A DNA stretch of 64,000 bases from an uncultured Amphritea sp. (GTDB lineage: Bacteria > Pseudomonadota > Gammaproteobacteria > Pseudomonadales > Balneatricaceae): contig NZ_CAKZLP010000084.1 of the NCBI RefSeq assembly GCF_937127095.1, positions 62,001 through 126,000 of the forward strand, written 5' to 3'. Under the pieces are notes generated by a model. That model made no database searches. It was given only the letters and a program-made list of their open reading frames with translations, and had not been told where the DNA came from. The first letter of the stretch is position 1. Each line of letters begins with the position of its first letter. Positions 16,175 through 23,936 of the stretch are shown piece after piece. The translations under genes were made by a program, and so were the position numbers.

Positions 16175-18223
16175 TCAGATATCTTTGACCAGTCGTAACG
16201 CATCATAGATCGCTGCATGGGTGTTACGGGCAGAAACCGCATCACCGATACGGAACAGCTGGAACTGCCCCTCACTATTTTTGTTCAGTGTCTGCGGCAC
16301 ACCTTCGATCAGATCGTCGTAGTTCACTTCACCCTCATTCGATGAGAGTGGACGAAGGTCAAAATAGAGATCATCCAGCGGCAGGGTGCCATGATTCACG
16401 ACCACCTGATCGACCCGTCGGGTCTGGCTGAAATCCCGGCTACCATCTTCGTAATCACTGCCAACCGTCGCCAGTAGCTGATCGCCATCCCGGGTGACGG
16501 ACTGTAGACGATAGGTGACGGTAAAGGTGACATCCTTTTGTTGCAGGGTGCGCATATAGGGCACCAGGTTCATCGCCATCACCTCGGGCGCGAAGCTTCT
16601 GTCGGGCGTCATAATCTCCAGTGTGGCACCACTGTTGGCGATGATCTCCGCCGCCTGAAGTGCTGCATGGTCTCCCGCATCATCAAACAACAATACATTA
16701 GTACCGGGTTTTATATCTCGTGAGAGGATATCCCAGGTGGACACCACCAGATGGTTGCCGCTGTCTAATACCTCGGTGTCGGGCAGCCCGCCGGTGGCGA
16801 TGATCACCACATCGGGTTGTTCAGCTAGGATAGTCTGCGTTTCTGCATAGGTGTTGAAATGGAAGCTGACCCCCAGTGCCTCACATTGCTGCATGCGCCA
16901 GTCGATGATACTGATCATCTCATGACGTCGTGGGCTCTGAGCTGTCAGCAGAATCTGTCCGCCGGCATTGCTGGCGGCCTCAAACACGATTACCTCATGG
17001 CCCCGTTCTGCGGCAACCCGGGCGGCTTCCAGTCCGCCGGGGCCTGCACCCACAACGACGACGCGCTTGCGTTGTTCCGCTTTGGCAATATCGTGGGGCA
17101 TGGTCAGTTCACGGCCGGTCGCCGGGTTGTGGATACAGTAGGCCGCGCCGCCCTGATAGATGCGGTCGAGACAGTAGTTGGCACCGACACAGGGGCGGAT
17201 ACTGTCCTCTTGGCCTGCTATAATCTTGCGCACGATATGCGGGTCGGTCATATGCGCCCGTGTCATGCCCACCATATCGACCTTGCCGCTGGCGATGGCG
17301 TAGCGGGCGGTAGCCACATCGGGGATCTTTGCCGCATGAAAGGTGGGGAACTCGGTTGCGGCGCGGATCTCACCGGCGAAATCCAGATGGGGTGAGTTAC
17401 GCATCCCCTGGATGGGGATCAGGTCGGTCAGACCCGCGTCAGTATCGATGTGACCCCGGACTACATTGAGGAAGTCCACCATGCCGCTCTGTTTCAGTCG
17501 CTGAGAGATAGACAGACCGTCTTCTGCGGTCAGACCACCGCCGAGCATCTCATCGCCGGTATAGCGCACACCGACGATAAACTCATTGCCAACCCGTTTT
17601 CGAATTGAACGGAGCACATCAAAAGTGAAGCGTAAGCGGTTGTCGAGATCGCCGCCGTAGGGGCCATCCAGCGTATTGGTCAGCGGTGACCAGAACTGGT
17701 CCATCAGATGACCGTAGGCCTGTAGTTCGATACCATCCATGCCTGCCGCATACATCCGTTCGGCGGCATCGGTGTAGTCTTTGATAATGCGTTCGATATC
17801 CCATTCTTCAACCCGTTTAGGGAAGGCCCGGTGGGCGGCTTCCCGGCGATGTGAGGGGGATACTGCGGGTAACCAGTCACCCTTATCCCAGCGGGTGCGT
17901 CGCCCCAGGTGAGTTAATTGAATCATCATCGCCGCGCCGTGTTCATGACACTCATCGGTGAGTGCTTTCAGATAGGGTACGACCTCATCCTTATACGCGA
18001 GGATGTTGTCAAATACCGGCGGGCTGTCTTTGGCGACAGCCGCAGAACCTGCTGTCATCGTCAGTGCAACGCCCGCTTTTGCCCGTTCAACGTGATAGGC
18101 ACGATAGCGGTCGGTCGGCATACCGTTTTCTGAATAAGCCGGCTCATGGGAGGAGACCATAATGCGGTTGCGCAGACGCAGATGCTTCAGTTGGAACGGT
18201 TGTAGCAGGGGATCATTGGACAT
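16175..18223 (-). CDS. NADH:flavin oxidoreductase of the TMADH/DgcA demethylase group
   Basis: A 682-residue two-part protein. Residues 1-370 form an Old Yellow Enzyme FMN barrel; residues about 385-680 form an NAD/FAD-binding part with GAGPGGLEAARVA. This is the layout of trimethylamine/dimethylamine dehydrogenase and of DgcA/stachydrine-type demethylases. The iron-sulfur loop reads CVGANYC from C345, with a fourth C at 363; the position equivalent to TMADH Cys348 is Ala. The TMADH cysteine that binds FMN covalently (near residue 30) is absent. Oxidative N-demethylation of dimethylglycine, N-methylproline or a similar betaine product is most likely. It is divergent from a TetR regulator. Confidence 0.82.
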   Translation of the reverse strand: MSNDPLLQPFQLKHLRLRNRIMVSSHEPAYSENGMPTDRYRAYHVERAKAGVALTMTAGSAAVAKDSPPVFDNILAYKDEVVPYLKALTDECHEHGAAMMIQLTHLGRRTRWDKGDWLPAVSPSHRREAAHRAFPKRVEEWDIERIIKDYTDAAERMYAAGMDGIELQAYGHLMDQFWSPLTNTLDGPYGGDLDNRLRFTFDVLRSIRKRVGNEFIVGVRYTGDEMLGGGLTAEDGLSISQRLKQSGMVDFLNVVRGHIDTDAGLTDLIPIQGMRNSPHLDFAGEIRAATEFPTFHAAKIPDVATARYAIASGKVDMVGMTRAHMTDPHIVRKIIAGQEDSIRPCVGANYCLDRIYQGGAAYCIHNPATGRELTMPHDIAKAEQRKRVVVVGAGPGGLEAARVAAERGHEVIVFEAASNAGGQILLTAQSPRRHEMISIIDWRMQQCEALGVSFHFNTYAETQTILAEQPDVVIIATGGLPDTEVLDSGNHLVVSTWDILSRDIKPGTNVLLFDDAGDHAALQAAEIIANSGATLEIMTPDRSFAPEVMAMNLVPYMRTLQQKDVTFTVTYRLQSVTRDGDQLLATVGSDYEDGSRDFSQTRRVDQVVVNHGTLPLDDLYFDLRPLSSNEGEVNYDDLIEGVPQTLNKNSEGQFQLFRIGDAVSARNTHAAIYDALRLVKDI

Positions 18224-18280
18224 TGTCGGGCCTCCATGTGAGTGAGTAATGAAACAACGTTTTCAGGTAATTTAGGATTA

Positions 18281-18365
18281 ATGTACATAGGTGTCAATTA
18301 AAAGTTCATAGATGTACATTGCAAGATTAGCTCCCGGTTTACATTGACTGAACAGTTATGTACAT
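18281..18365. promoter_or_regulatory. Three ATGTACAT operator-like sites
   Basis: ATGTACAT occurs at 18281, 18312 and 18358 in the 325-bp divergent region between the demethylase gene and the TetR gene. Centre spacings are 31 and 46 bp, about three and four to five helical turns. The TetR at 18549 is the natural candidate binder. A TTGACT at about 18344 could be a -35 box. Confidence 0.55.
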
Positions 18366-18430
18366 TCTGTCGCAGCTATTTTTAAGGGCTATCTTTAAGG
18401 GCAATGCCGGGTGTGTGTCAATTTTTGGCC

Positions 18431-18506
18431 GAGCTGGTTTTAGACAGAGCAGGTTTAGCTAAAGCAGGTTTAGAAAGAGTAGGTTTAGCCAGAGCAGGTT
18501 TTTAGG
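18431..18506. repeat. Imperfect 15-bp tandem repeat, about five copies
   Basis: Units of the form AGAGCAGGTTTAGNN follow one another with few changes up to 13 bases before the first possible TetR start. The repeat has stop codons in the TetR reading frame, so it is untranslated leader. It is likely prone to slippage; an effect on expression is speculation. Confidence 0.75.
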
Positions 18507-18548
18507 CAAAAAAGTCGCGTGAGCGCACCGGGGGATCAAGCAGATACG

Positions 18549-19223
18549 ATGAAAACTGATAACGACAGTGATCAGCAGGACATTAGCAATAACGAAACCA
18601 AACCCACTAAAACGTCAGCGGAGAGTGGCTGGCGGGGGTCTGCTGATGTCTGGTTACAGGCGGCTTATGACGCGCTGATTGAGTCCGGTATTGATGCGGT
18701 GCGGATTCAGCCGCTGGCAAAAAAGCTTCAGCTGTCACGCACCAGTTTCTACTGGTTTTTCAAAGACCGTGATGAGCTATTGAATGGCTTGCTCAGCCAG
18801 TGGCGCAATAAAAACAGCGGTAACCTGGTGACTCAGGCGGGGGCTTATGCCGAAAGTATCGCGGAGGCGATTCTCAATCTGTTTGATTGCTGGCTGAGCC
18901 AGGATCTGTTTGATTCCCAGTTTGAGTTCGCTGTACGCAGCTGGGCATTGCAGTCTGCTGAGGTCGCTGAGCAGATCGCTGAGGCAGATGAAGCGCGGCT
19001 GGAGGCGTTGCGGCAGATGTTTATCCGTTTCGGTTTTGAGGCGCAAAAAGCCGATGTTCGCGCCCGCACTATCTACCTGACCCAGATCGGTTATATCTCG
19101 ATGAAGTCCGATGAAGATCTGCATACCCGGCTGCAACGGATCTCCGATTATGTGGAGATCTTTACCGGGCAGGCGCCGGAACCCCGCGAACTGGAACGTT
19201 TCTATGCGCGACATAAAGGTTAG
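18549..19223 (+). CDS. TetR/AcrR-family regulator of the demethylase gene
   Basis: A regulator of about 224 residues. After an acidic, low-complexity leader (DNDSDQQDISNNE) comes the TetR helix-turn-helix: AAYDALIESGIDAVRIQPLAKKLQLSRTSFYWFFKDRDEL, interrupted here only by listing. The C-terminal ligand-binding part is mostly helical. I took the ATG at 18549; a GTG at 18519 is in frame but lacks a ribosome site. Its divergent position and the three palindromes make it the likely repressor of the 16175 gene and of itself. Confidence 0.85.
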   Translation: MKTDNDSDQQDISNNETKPTKTSAESGWRGSADVWLQAAYDALIESGIDAVRIQPLAKKLQLSRTSFYWFFKDRDELLNGLLSQWRNKNSGNLVTQAGAYAESIAEAILNLFDCWLSQDLFDSQFEFAVRSWALQSAEVAEQIAEADEARLEALRQMFIRFGFEAQKADVRARTIYLTQIGYISMKSDEDLHTRLQRISDYVEIFTGQAPEPRELERFYARHKG

Positions 19224-19275
19224 ACTGACGCTTAGTGAATAACGCTGAGTTGTCGGCAGGTGGTTTATATCTCTG

Positions 19276-19851
19276 TTATATACCGCCAAGCAGCAAACGT
19301 GTCTGCTGGCGACAGGATGATAATATCTGCTGCACCAGTTGCTTATCCTCAAGGGTTCTGGAAACGGCCACGGCGCCGATGATCATCGAGGTAAGCGAGA
19401 GAATAGCCTGTTCATCTCTGACGCTGTCTCTGCCTGCATAGTCGAGAATTAACTGATTCATCCGGCGATACACACGGGCGTAGGTTTTATTGGTCTCTTT
19501 ATCACGGGACACAACATCGGTGGCCAGAAACGCTAAAGGACAAGGCCTTTCACCGGAGACGTGTTCAACACTCAGATAGCCATCCAACAGCACGCTTAGC
19601 CATTCCCGGGGAGATAGCCCTTCAGGTTTTATCTCCGCGAGTTTGCTGTTTGATGCAGCAAACGTCAGTGCTTCTTTATACAGTTCAGACTTGCTGGTGA
19701 AATGTCCGTAAAAGGCACCACGGGTTAATGAGCAGTCCTGCATCACCGCATCCACGGTCACTGCGTCAAAGCCTTTGGTTGAAAATAACCGGTAGGCGCT
19801 CTGCAGAATTCTCTCTCTGCTTTTTTGTTTATGTTCACTTGAGTATGGCAT
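19276..19851 (-). CDS. TetR/AcrR-family regulator beside a MAPEG gene
   Basis: A 191-residue TetR protein. It has a clear N-terminal HTH (SRERILQSAYRLFSTKGFD, then SLTRGAFYGHFTSKSELY) and a helical C-terminal domain with PCPLAFLATDVVSR of the TetR_C_16-like/AcuR group. Divergent from the MAPEG gene at 19959, with a palindromic operator candidate between them. It converges on the TetR gene at 18549 with a 52-base gap. Confidence 0.9.
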   Translation of the reverse strand: MPYSSEHKQKSRERILQSAYRLFSTKGFDAVTVDAVMQDCSLTRGAFYGHFTSKSELYKEALTFAASNSKLAEIKPEGLSPREWLSVLLDGYLSVEHVSGERPCPLAFLATDVVSRDKETNKTYARVYRRMNQLILDYAGRDSVRDEQAILSLTSMIIGAVAVSRTLEDKQLVQQILSSCRQQTRLLLGGI

Positions 19852-19878
19852 GGCAGGTTTTCTCTTGTGGCAATTTAA

Positions 19879-19896
19879 ATATGATCTTTATCATAT
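19879..19896. promoter_or_regulatory. Palindromic operator ATATGAT-CTTT-ATCATAT
   Basis: A perfect 7-bp inverted repeat with a four-base spacer, midway between the divergent TetR and MAPEG genes. Its size and position fit a TetR operator controlling both. Confidence 0.6.
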
Positions 19897-19958
19897 ATAG
19901 ATTGTTGTTAGCATCAACACTTTGCAATCTGTGAACTCTTCAGAAGGGCTTTTAAATC

Positions 19959-20357
19959 ATGATCTACCCAATATTTATGGTATCTATGCTAACGGTTTTA
20001 ATCGGTTTGATCGCCGTCAGAGCCAGAATTCAGTCTGTACGTAACGGGCAGGTGAGAGCCGGTTATTTCAAGCTAATGCAGGGAGAGGACCTGCCGGAAA
20101 ACATGATTAAAACCGGTCGGTGCTACAACAACATGTTTGAGGTTCCCTGTCTCTTTTATGTGGTGTGTGCTCTGTATGTTGCTTTAGGGATAGAGAGTTC
20201 GACAGGACTGTTGTTTGCCTGGCTTTTTGTAGGCCTAAGATCAGCTCAGGCCTATGTCCATTTGACGACTAATAAAGTCAGGTATCGTATGTATCTCTAT
20301 GGTGGTGGGGTTCTATCTGTCGTGCTGTTATGGATCAATCTGCTGTTTGTCATGTAG
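19959..20357 (+). CDS. MAPEG-family membrane protein
   Basis: A 132-residue inner-membrane protein with four hydrophobic helices. It has the MAPEG pattern of a polar loop RAGYFKLMQGEDLPENMIKTGRCYNNMFEVPCLFYVV after the first helix and LRSAQAYVHLTTNKVRYRM before the last. Eukaryotic relatives are glutathione-using enzymes; the bacterial substrate is unknown. Divergent from, and probably controlled by, the TetR at 19276. Confidence 0.85.
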   Translation: MIYPIFMVSMLTVLIGLIAVRARIQSVRNGQVRAGYFKLMQGEDLPENMIKTGRCYNNMFEVPCLFYVVCALYVALGIESSTGLLFAWLFVGLRSAQAYVHLTTNKVRYRMYLYGGGVLSVVLLWINLLFVM

Positions 20358-20399
20358 TTATTTGCAAGAACTGCGCGACAAGACTCTCTGCCGTTTAGG

Positions 20400-20425
20400 A
20401 TGTTTTCAATCCGCCTTGAAAACAT
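20400..20425. terminator. Hairpin after the MAPEG gene
   Basis: A perfect 10-bp stem ATGTTTTCAA / TTGAAAACAT with a six-base loop, 42 bases after the MAPEG stop. Being AT-rich and lacking a T-run, it is a weaker terminator candidate. Confidence 0.45.
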
Positions 20426-20445
20426 AGGCTAAAATGCCGGGATAA

Positions 20446-20472
20446 GGGTGCCAGCCACAAGTGCTGTCACCC
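20446..20472 (-). terminator. Probable terminator of the yjeH-like gene
   Basis: GGGTGCCAGC pairs with GCTGTCACCC (nine of ten) around a seven-base loop just after the transporter stop. In the minus direction it is followed by TTATCCC, not a long T-run. Confidence 0.45.
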
Positions 20473-20474
20473 GA

Positions 20475-21746
20475 TTATAAATCAGTCCCCCAATGGGCAG
20501 AGTTGCGTCTCCAGATCTGCTGTCCCAGCAAGATCAGCGTTATCAGTAAACCTAGCAATAGTGCGTAAAACATTGCGCTTCCCAGGCAGTAAATAAACAC
20601 ACCGCAGGCTATCAGGCTGACCGCTATTGCAGGCCTGCAACGATGCTCCAGTAACTTCCAGGCGGCCAGCATTGACGCGCTATACACCACCACAAAGGAG
20701 CCGTTTACCCAATGAGCCATCAAGGTGAAACTCATCCCGGCGAGATAGCTGAGCAGCAGCACCAGCGCAGAGATCAGCAGGAAGGTGATCAGTGCGATAG
20801 TGGGTATCTTATGCTGGTTGAGTGCGCGTAACTGATGGGGCAGGATACCATCGTTACTAAAGCTCCAGGCCAGACGGGAGAGACTGGCAAAGAAAATATT
20901 GATCATCACGACTCCGCTGATAAAACCTAAACCTCCGATAATCCAGCGGCCACTGCTGCCGAACTGCATCTCAAACAGGCCGACCATTGCCAGCGGATGT
21001 TCGGGAGCCAGCATCGATAGCCAGGTACAGCCGATATAGATCAGTCCCACCAGGGAGACGCCGATCAGGGTTGCCGGAATGTAATCTTTTTTGACATCTT
21101 TGAACTCACTCGCCAGATGGGTGACCGCTTCTATGCCCAGAAAGCTCCAGATACCCAAGCCGATTGCCTGCATAAGACCACTGTAATCGCCTGCCACCAC
21201 TGGCCGGTGCATCACAGGAACGGCGTCGGTGACCGGTGTCTGAATCAGTGTCATCACCAGCATTAGGGTAACCACAAACAGAATCGTCAGGGTTAGCCCC
21301 ATCTGAATACGACCCGATAGTTGCAGGCCCCGGCGGTTGATAAAAAAAAGCAGTAAAAAAACCAGCAGTTCGCCACAGAGTTGTTGTTCTGCTGAAAGCG
21401 TGATTACGGGTTCGAGAAACTTGAATGTCATCACCAGGGCAGCGGCGGCGCCGGGAGGCACGGAGAACAGAAACAGCAGCCCGATAACCCTGCCGGCAAG
21501 CGGTCCGAACGCCCGGTCAACGAAATAAGCAGGGCCTGCGGCGTGGGTGAAACGTCGTCCCAGTTCAGCAAACACCCAGGTCAGCGGCAAAATCCCTAAC
21601 AACAGAATAACCCAGGCCCAGATGGCGTTATCACCGGCCGCGGCAATGGTCAGTTGCGGCAGAATAAAGACGCCGGTTCCCAGAAGGGTGGTTGCAATAA
21701 GTCCCATCCCTTGCCAGCGGGTGATAGTTTGATTTAGCCTAGTCAT
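20475..21746 (-). CDS. yjeH: APC-family amino acid exporter (YjeH-like)
   Basis: A 423-residue transporter with about twelve membrane helices. The opening GMGLIATTLLGTGVFILPQL and the later FLGIEAVTHLASEFK follow E. coli YjeH, which exports methionine and branched-chain amino acids. The divergent Lrp/AsnC regulator at 21877 supports an amino-acid efflux role. The start MTRLNQTITRWQGMG matches family length. Confidence 0.85.
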   Translation of the reverse strand: MTRLNQTITRWQGMGLIATTLLGTGVFILPQLTIAAAGDNAIWAWVILLLGILPLTWVFAELGRRFTHAAGPAYFVDRAFGPLAGRVIGLLFLFSVPPGAAAALVMTFKFLEPVITLSAEQQLCGELLVFLLLFFINRRGLQLSGRIQMGLTLTILFVVTLMLVMTLIQTPVTDAVPVMHRPVVAGDYSGLMQAIGLGIWSFLGIEAVTHLASEFKDVKKDYIPATLIGVSLVGLIYIGCTWLSMLAPEHPLAMVGLFEMQFGSSGRWIIGGLGFISGVVMINIFFASLSRLAWSFSNDGILPHQLRALNQHKIPTIALITFLLISALVLLLSYLAGMSFTLMAHWVNGSFVVVYSASMLAAWKLLEHRCRPAIAVSLIACGVFIYCLGSAMFYALLLGLLITLILLGQQIWRRNSAHWGTDL

Positions 21747-21876
21747 CTTTTTCCCAGATCACGTATATAGTGTCAGTAGAGTGTACGATTGATGCTAAAA
21801 CCGTTACGTCGTGGTTTACTGTCAATCTGTAGGTTTTTCAATATTTTGCCGACGTTTTGCATACTCAGGTTAACGC

Positions 21877-22305
21877 ATGGATAGTTTTGATCAGAAAATA
21901 ATCGCCGCACTTCGGGAAAATGCCCGGCAGAGTGTTTCCGCTATCGCTGAACAGGTCAACCTGTCACGTCCGGCCGTCTCTGAGCGAATAAAGCGGATGG
22001 AAGAGCAGGGCGAGATTCTGGGCTATCAGGTGCTAACCTCAACTCAGACCGATAAAAATGGTCCGCTAAGAGCCTATTTTGAAATTAAGCACGGTGGTTA
22101 TAAGTGTCGTCCACTGGTGCAGTTGGTGATGCAATATCCTGAAGTAAAGTACTGTCACGGAATCAGTGGCGAAGTCGACCTGCTGGTGTATATCGAGTTT
22201 GCAACGATGCAGCGGCTGCACGATATACTGGCAGAGATCGATGCTGTGTTGCCGCAGGGGGCCAAAATAGTCACCCATATGGTGCTGCAAACCTGGGAAC
22301 AATAA
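21877..22305 (+). CDS. Lrp/AsnC-family regulator
   Basis: A 142-residue protein with an N-terminal HTH (LRENARQSVSAIAEQVNLSR, then PAVSERIKRMEEQGEILGY) and a C-terminal RAM/AsnC ligand domain with the GEVDLLVYIEF strand. Divergent from the YjeH-like exporter across a 130-bp gap, the usual arrangement of an amino-acid-sensing regulator with its exporter. Confidence 0.9.
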   Translation: MDSFDQKIIAALRENARQSVSAIAEQVNLSRPAVSERIKRMEEQGEILGYQVLTSTQTDKNGPLRAYFEIKHGGYKCRPLVQLVMQYPEVKYCHGISGEVDLLVYIEFATMQRLHDILAEIDAVLPQGAKIVTHMVLQTWEQ

Positions 22306-22331
22306 ACCGGTTGACGCGAATGAGCGGTTTT
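22304..22331. terminator. Weak hairpin between converging lrp and VOC genes
   Basis: AAACCG pairs with CGGTTT across a 15-base loop, overlapping the lrp stop, with TTAACG following. Short stem, so low confidence. Confidence 0.35.
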
Positions 22332-22337
22332 AACGTC

Positions 22338-22748
22338 TTACTTTTTCTTACTTCTAAGCTCGACGGTATTGCCTTCAGGGTCCTGAATATAGATCGATTG
22401 GCCAAAACCTTCACTGCCATAGCGTTCGGTGAAATCTTCGAACGCTATATTATGCTCACTGAGGTGTTGGCTGATCTCATCTTCAGAGATGGCATCAAGC
22501 AGCAGACAGAAGTGATCCATATTATTCTCTGTTGCTGTCGGAGGGCCGCCACCTTCGCGTCCCAGTTCACTGTCGACCATCACCAGATCGATCAGCGCAT
22601 CCCCTGCGCGTAGTTGTACCAGTCCTGTTTCCGGCGGTAGCGCCCGTTCAACGATACAGCCCAGTACACCGCAATAAAACGCCAGCATCTCCCCCAGCTG
22701 GGTGGTGCGTAATACGATATGATCAATTCCGGCAATGTTAAGCGCCAT
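22338..22748 (-). CDS. VOC-superfamily (glyoxalase-like) protein
   Basis: A 136-residue protein with two beta-alpha-beta-beta-beta modules of the vicinal-oxygen-chelate fold: GIDHIVLRTTQLGEMLAFYCGVLG at the start and IQDPEGNTVELR near the end. Metal-ligand candidates are H in IDHIVL, H in MDHFCLLL and E in NTVELR. ATG at 22748 has AGAGGTGA in front; a GTG six bases upstream is an alternative. The substrate is unknown: family members include lactoylglutathione lyases, dioxygenases and resistance proteins. Confidence 0.85.
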   Translation of the reverse strand: MALNIAGIDHIVLRTTQLGEMLAFYCGVLGCIVERALPPETGLVQLRAGDALIDLVMVDSELGREGGGPPTATENNMDHFCLLLDAISEDEISQHLSEHNIAFEDFTERYGSEGFGQSIYIQDPEGNTVELRSKKK

Positions 22749-22801
22749 ATTCACCTCTATTAAAACTGTGTCAGGTAATCGTTTAGTCGCTATAAGTTAA
22801 T

Positions 22802-23719
22802 TTAAATGGTCTCGGTTTTAAAGCTCTTATACGACCATGCGCCGACCTGCAGTTTTCGGTATTGGGTCGGCGAGATGCCCATCACTTTTTTGAAGATGCG
22901 TGAGAAATAATAGGCATCTTCATAGCCCACCATAAAGGCGACCTCTGCAATCGTTCTGCTGCTGATATCCAGCAGGTGACAGGCCCGTTCAATCTTCAGT
23001 TGAATAAAATGGTTGATTGGGGTGGTGCCGGTGACATCTTTGTACTTCTTGATAAAGTGAAATTTTGACAGGTTGACGCTGGCTGCCATAGTGTCGATAT
23101 CCAGTTGTTCATGGATACGTGCCTGCATCAGGCTGTGAATTATTTCCAGATTGAAGCTGTCGGCATCCTGGCTGCGCACCAGCGGTTGTAATAACGCAAT
23201 ATGGGTGAGTATCTGCCGCAGCTGGTTGGCGGCATTGATAAAGGCGTTCAGATGATAGCTGCTGTGACGCGCTTCCAACAGTGCATCGAACTCACTCACC
23301 AGGCTACTGTGCAGGCCTAAGTGAACCACAGGCTTCTGTTTTGAGATCTGCAGATGTTCAATAAAGTCATCCGCCAGCTCACCTTCAAAATGACACCAGT
23401 AGATAGTCCAGGGCACATTAAGACTGGATGCATACTGATGAACGGTGCCTCGTGGTAGCAGGATCAGATCACCGCTATTCACCGCAATATTCTTCTGGTT
23501 AACGCGAATTTTACCTTTACCATCGAGACAATATATCAACAGATGGTCATCATGTTCCCGACGCTCCATACGGTGGCCTTCCGCCTGCTTATAATAGCCG
23601 GCCCCGAGCGGGTAAAGATCCTTTGAAAGCCTGTTGTTAGAGAGTTTTTCGATGATTTTGTGCGGGATGACAAAACGGATGCTCTGGGGCGGAAGCGGCC
23701 AGTTTGAAGGTGTGCTCAT
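22802..23719 (-). CDS. mmsR: AraC-family activator of the valine/methylmalonate operon
   Basis: A 305-residue AraC/XylS regulator. An N-terminal cupin-like sensor (about 15-170, with GKGKIRVNQKNIAVNSGDLILLPRG split over two strands) precedes the double HTH at about 200-295 (DIDTMAASVNLSKFHFIKKY; EVAFMVGYEDAYYFSRIFKK). Divergent from mmsA, exactly as Pseudomonas mmsR is from mmsAB, hence the name. It would respond to a valine catabolite such as 3-hydroxyisobutyrate. Confidence 0.82.
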   Translation of the reverse strand: MSTPSNWPLPPQSIRFVIPHKIIEKLSNNRLSKDLYPLGAGYYKQAEGHRMERREHDDHLLIYCLDGKGKIRVNQKNIAVNSGDLILLPRGTVHQYASSLNVPWTIYWCHFEGELADDFIEHLQISKQKPVVHLGLHSSLVSEFDALLEARHSSYHLNAFINAANQLRQILTHIALLQPLVRSQDADSFNLEIIHSLMQARIHEQLDIDTMAASVNLSKFHFIKKYKDVTGTTPINHFIQLKIERACHLLDISSRTIAEVAFMVGYEDAYYFSRIFKKVMGISPTQYRKLQVGAWSYKSFKTETI

Positions 23720-23738
23720 CGGTGCTGCTCGACTAATG

Positions 23739-23775
23739 TATAAGAGGGTGTATCAGGTTTATAAGGGTATTCATG
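23739..23775. promoter_or_regulatory. Direct repeat in the mmsR-mmsA control region
   Basis: TATAAGAGGGTGTAT and TATAAGGGTATT follow one another about 21 bp apart, in the manner of AraC-type half sites. They lie just upstream of mmsR. Confidence 0.3.
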
Positions 23776-23936
23776 TATTAAATAGCAATATAGTCCATTA
23801 ATATAACAACATTATGAATCATCTGCAGCCAGAAGCTGTGCTTTAATCAATGCAAGATGATTGCAGTCACTTTTCGTTGAGAGTGGTGACTGAAGACAAT
23901 AATAACGAGATGCTAATAGCAGCAAAGGTGTAAAAA

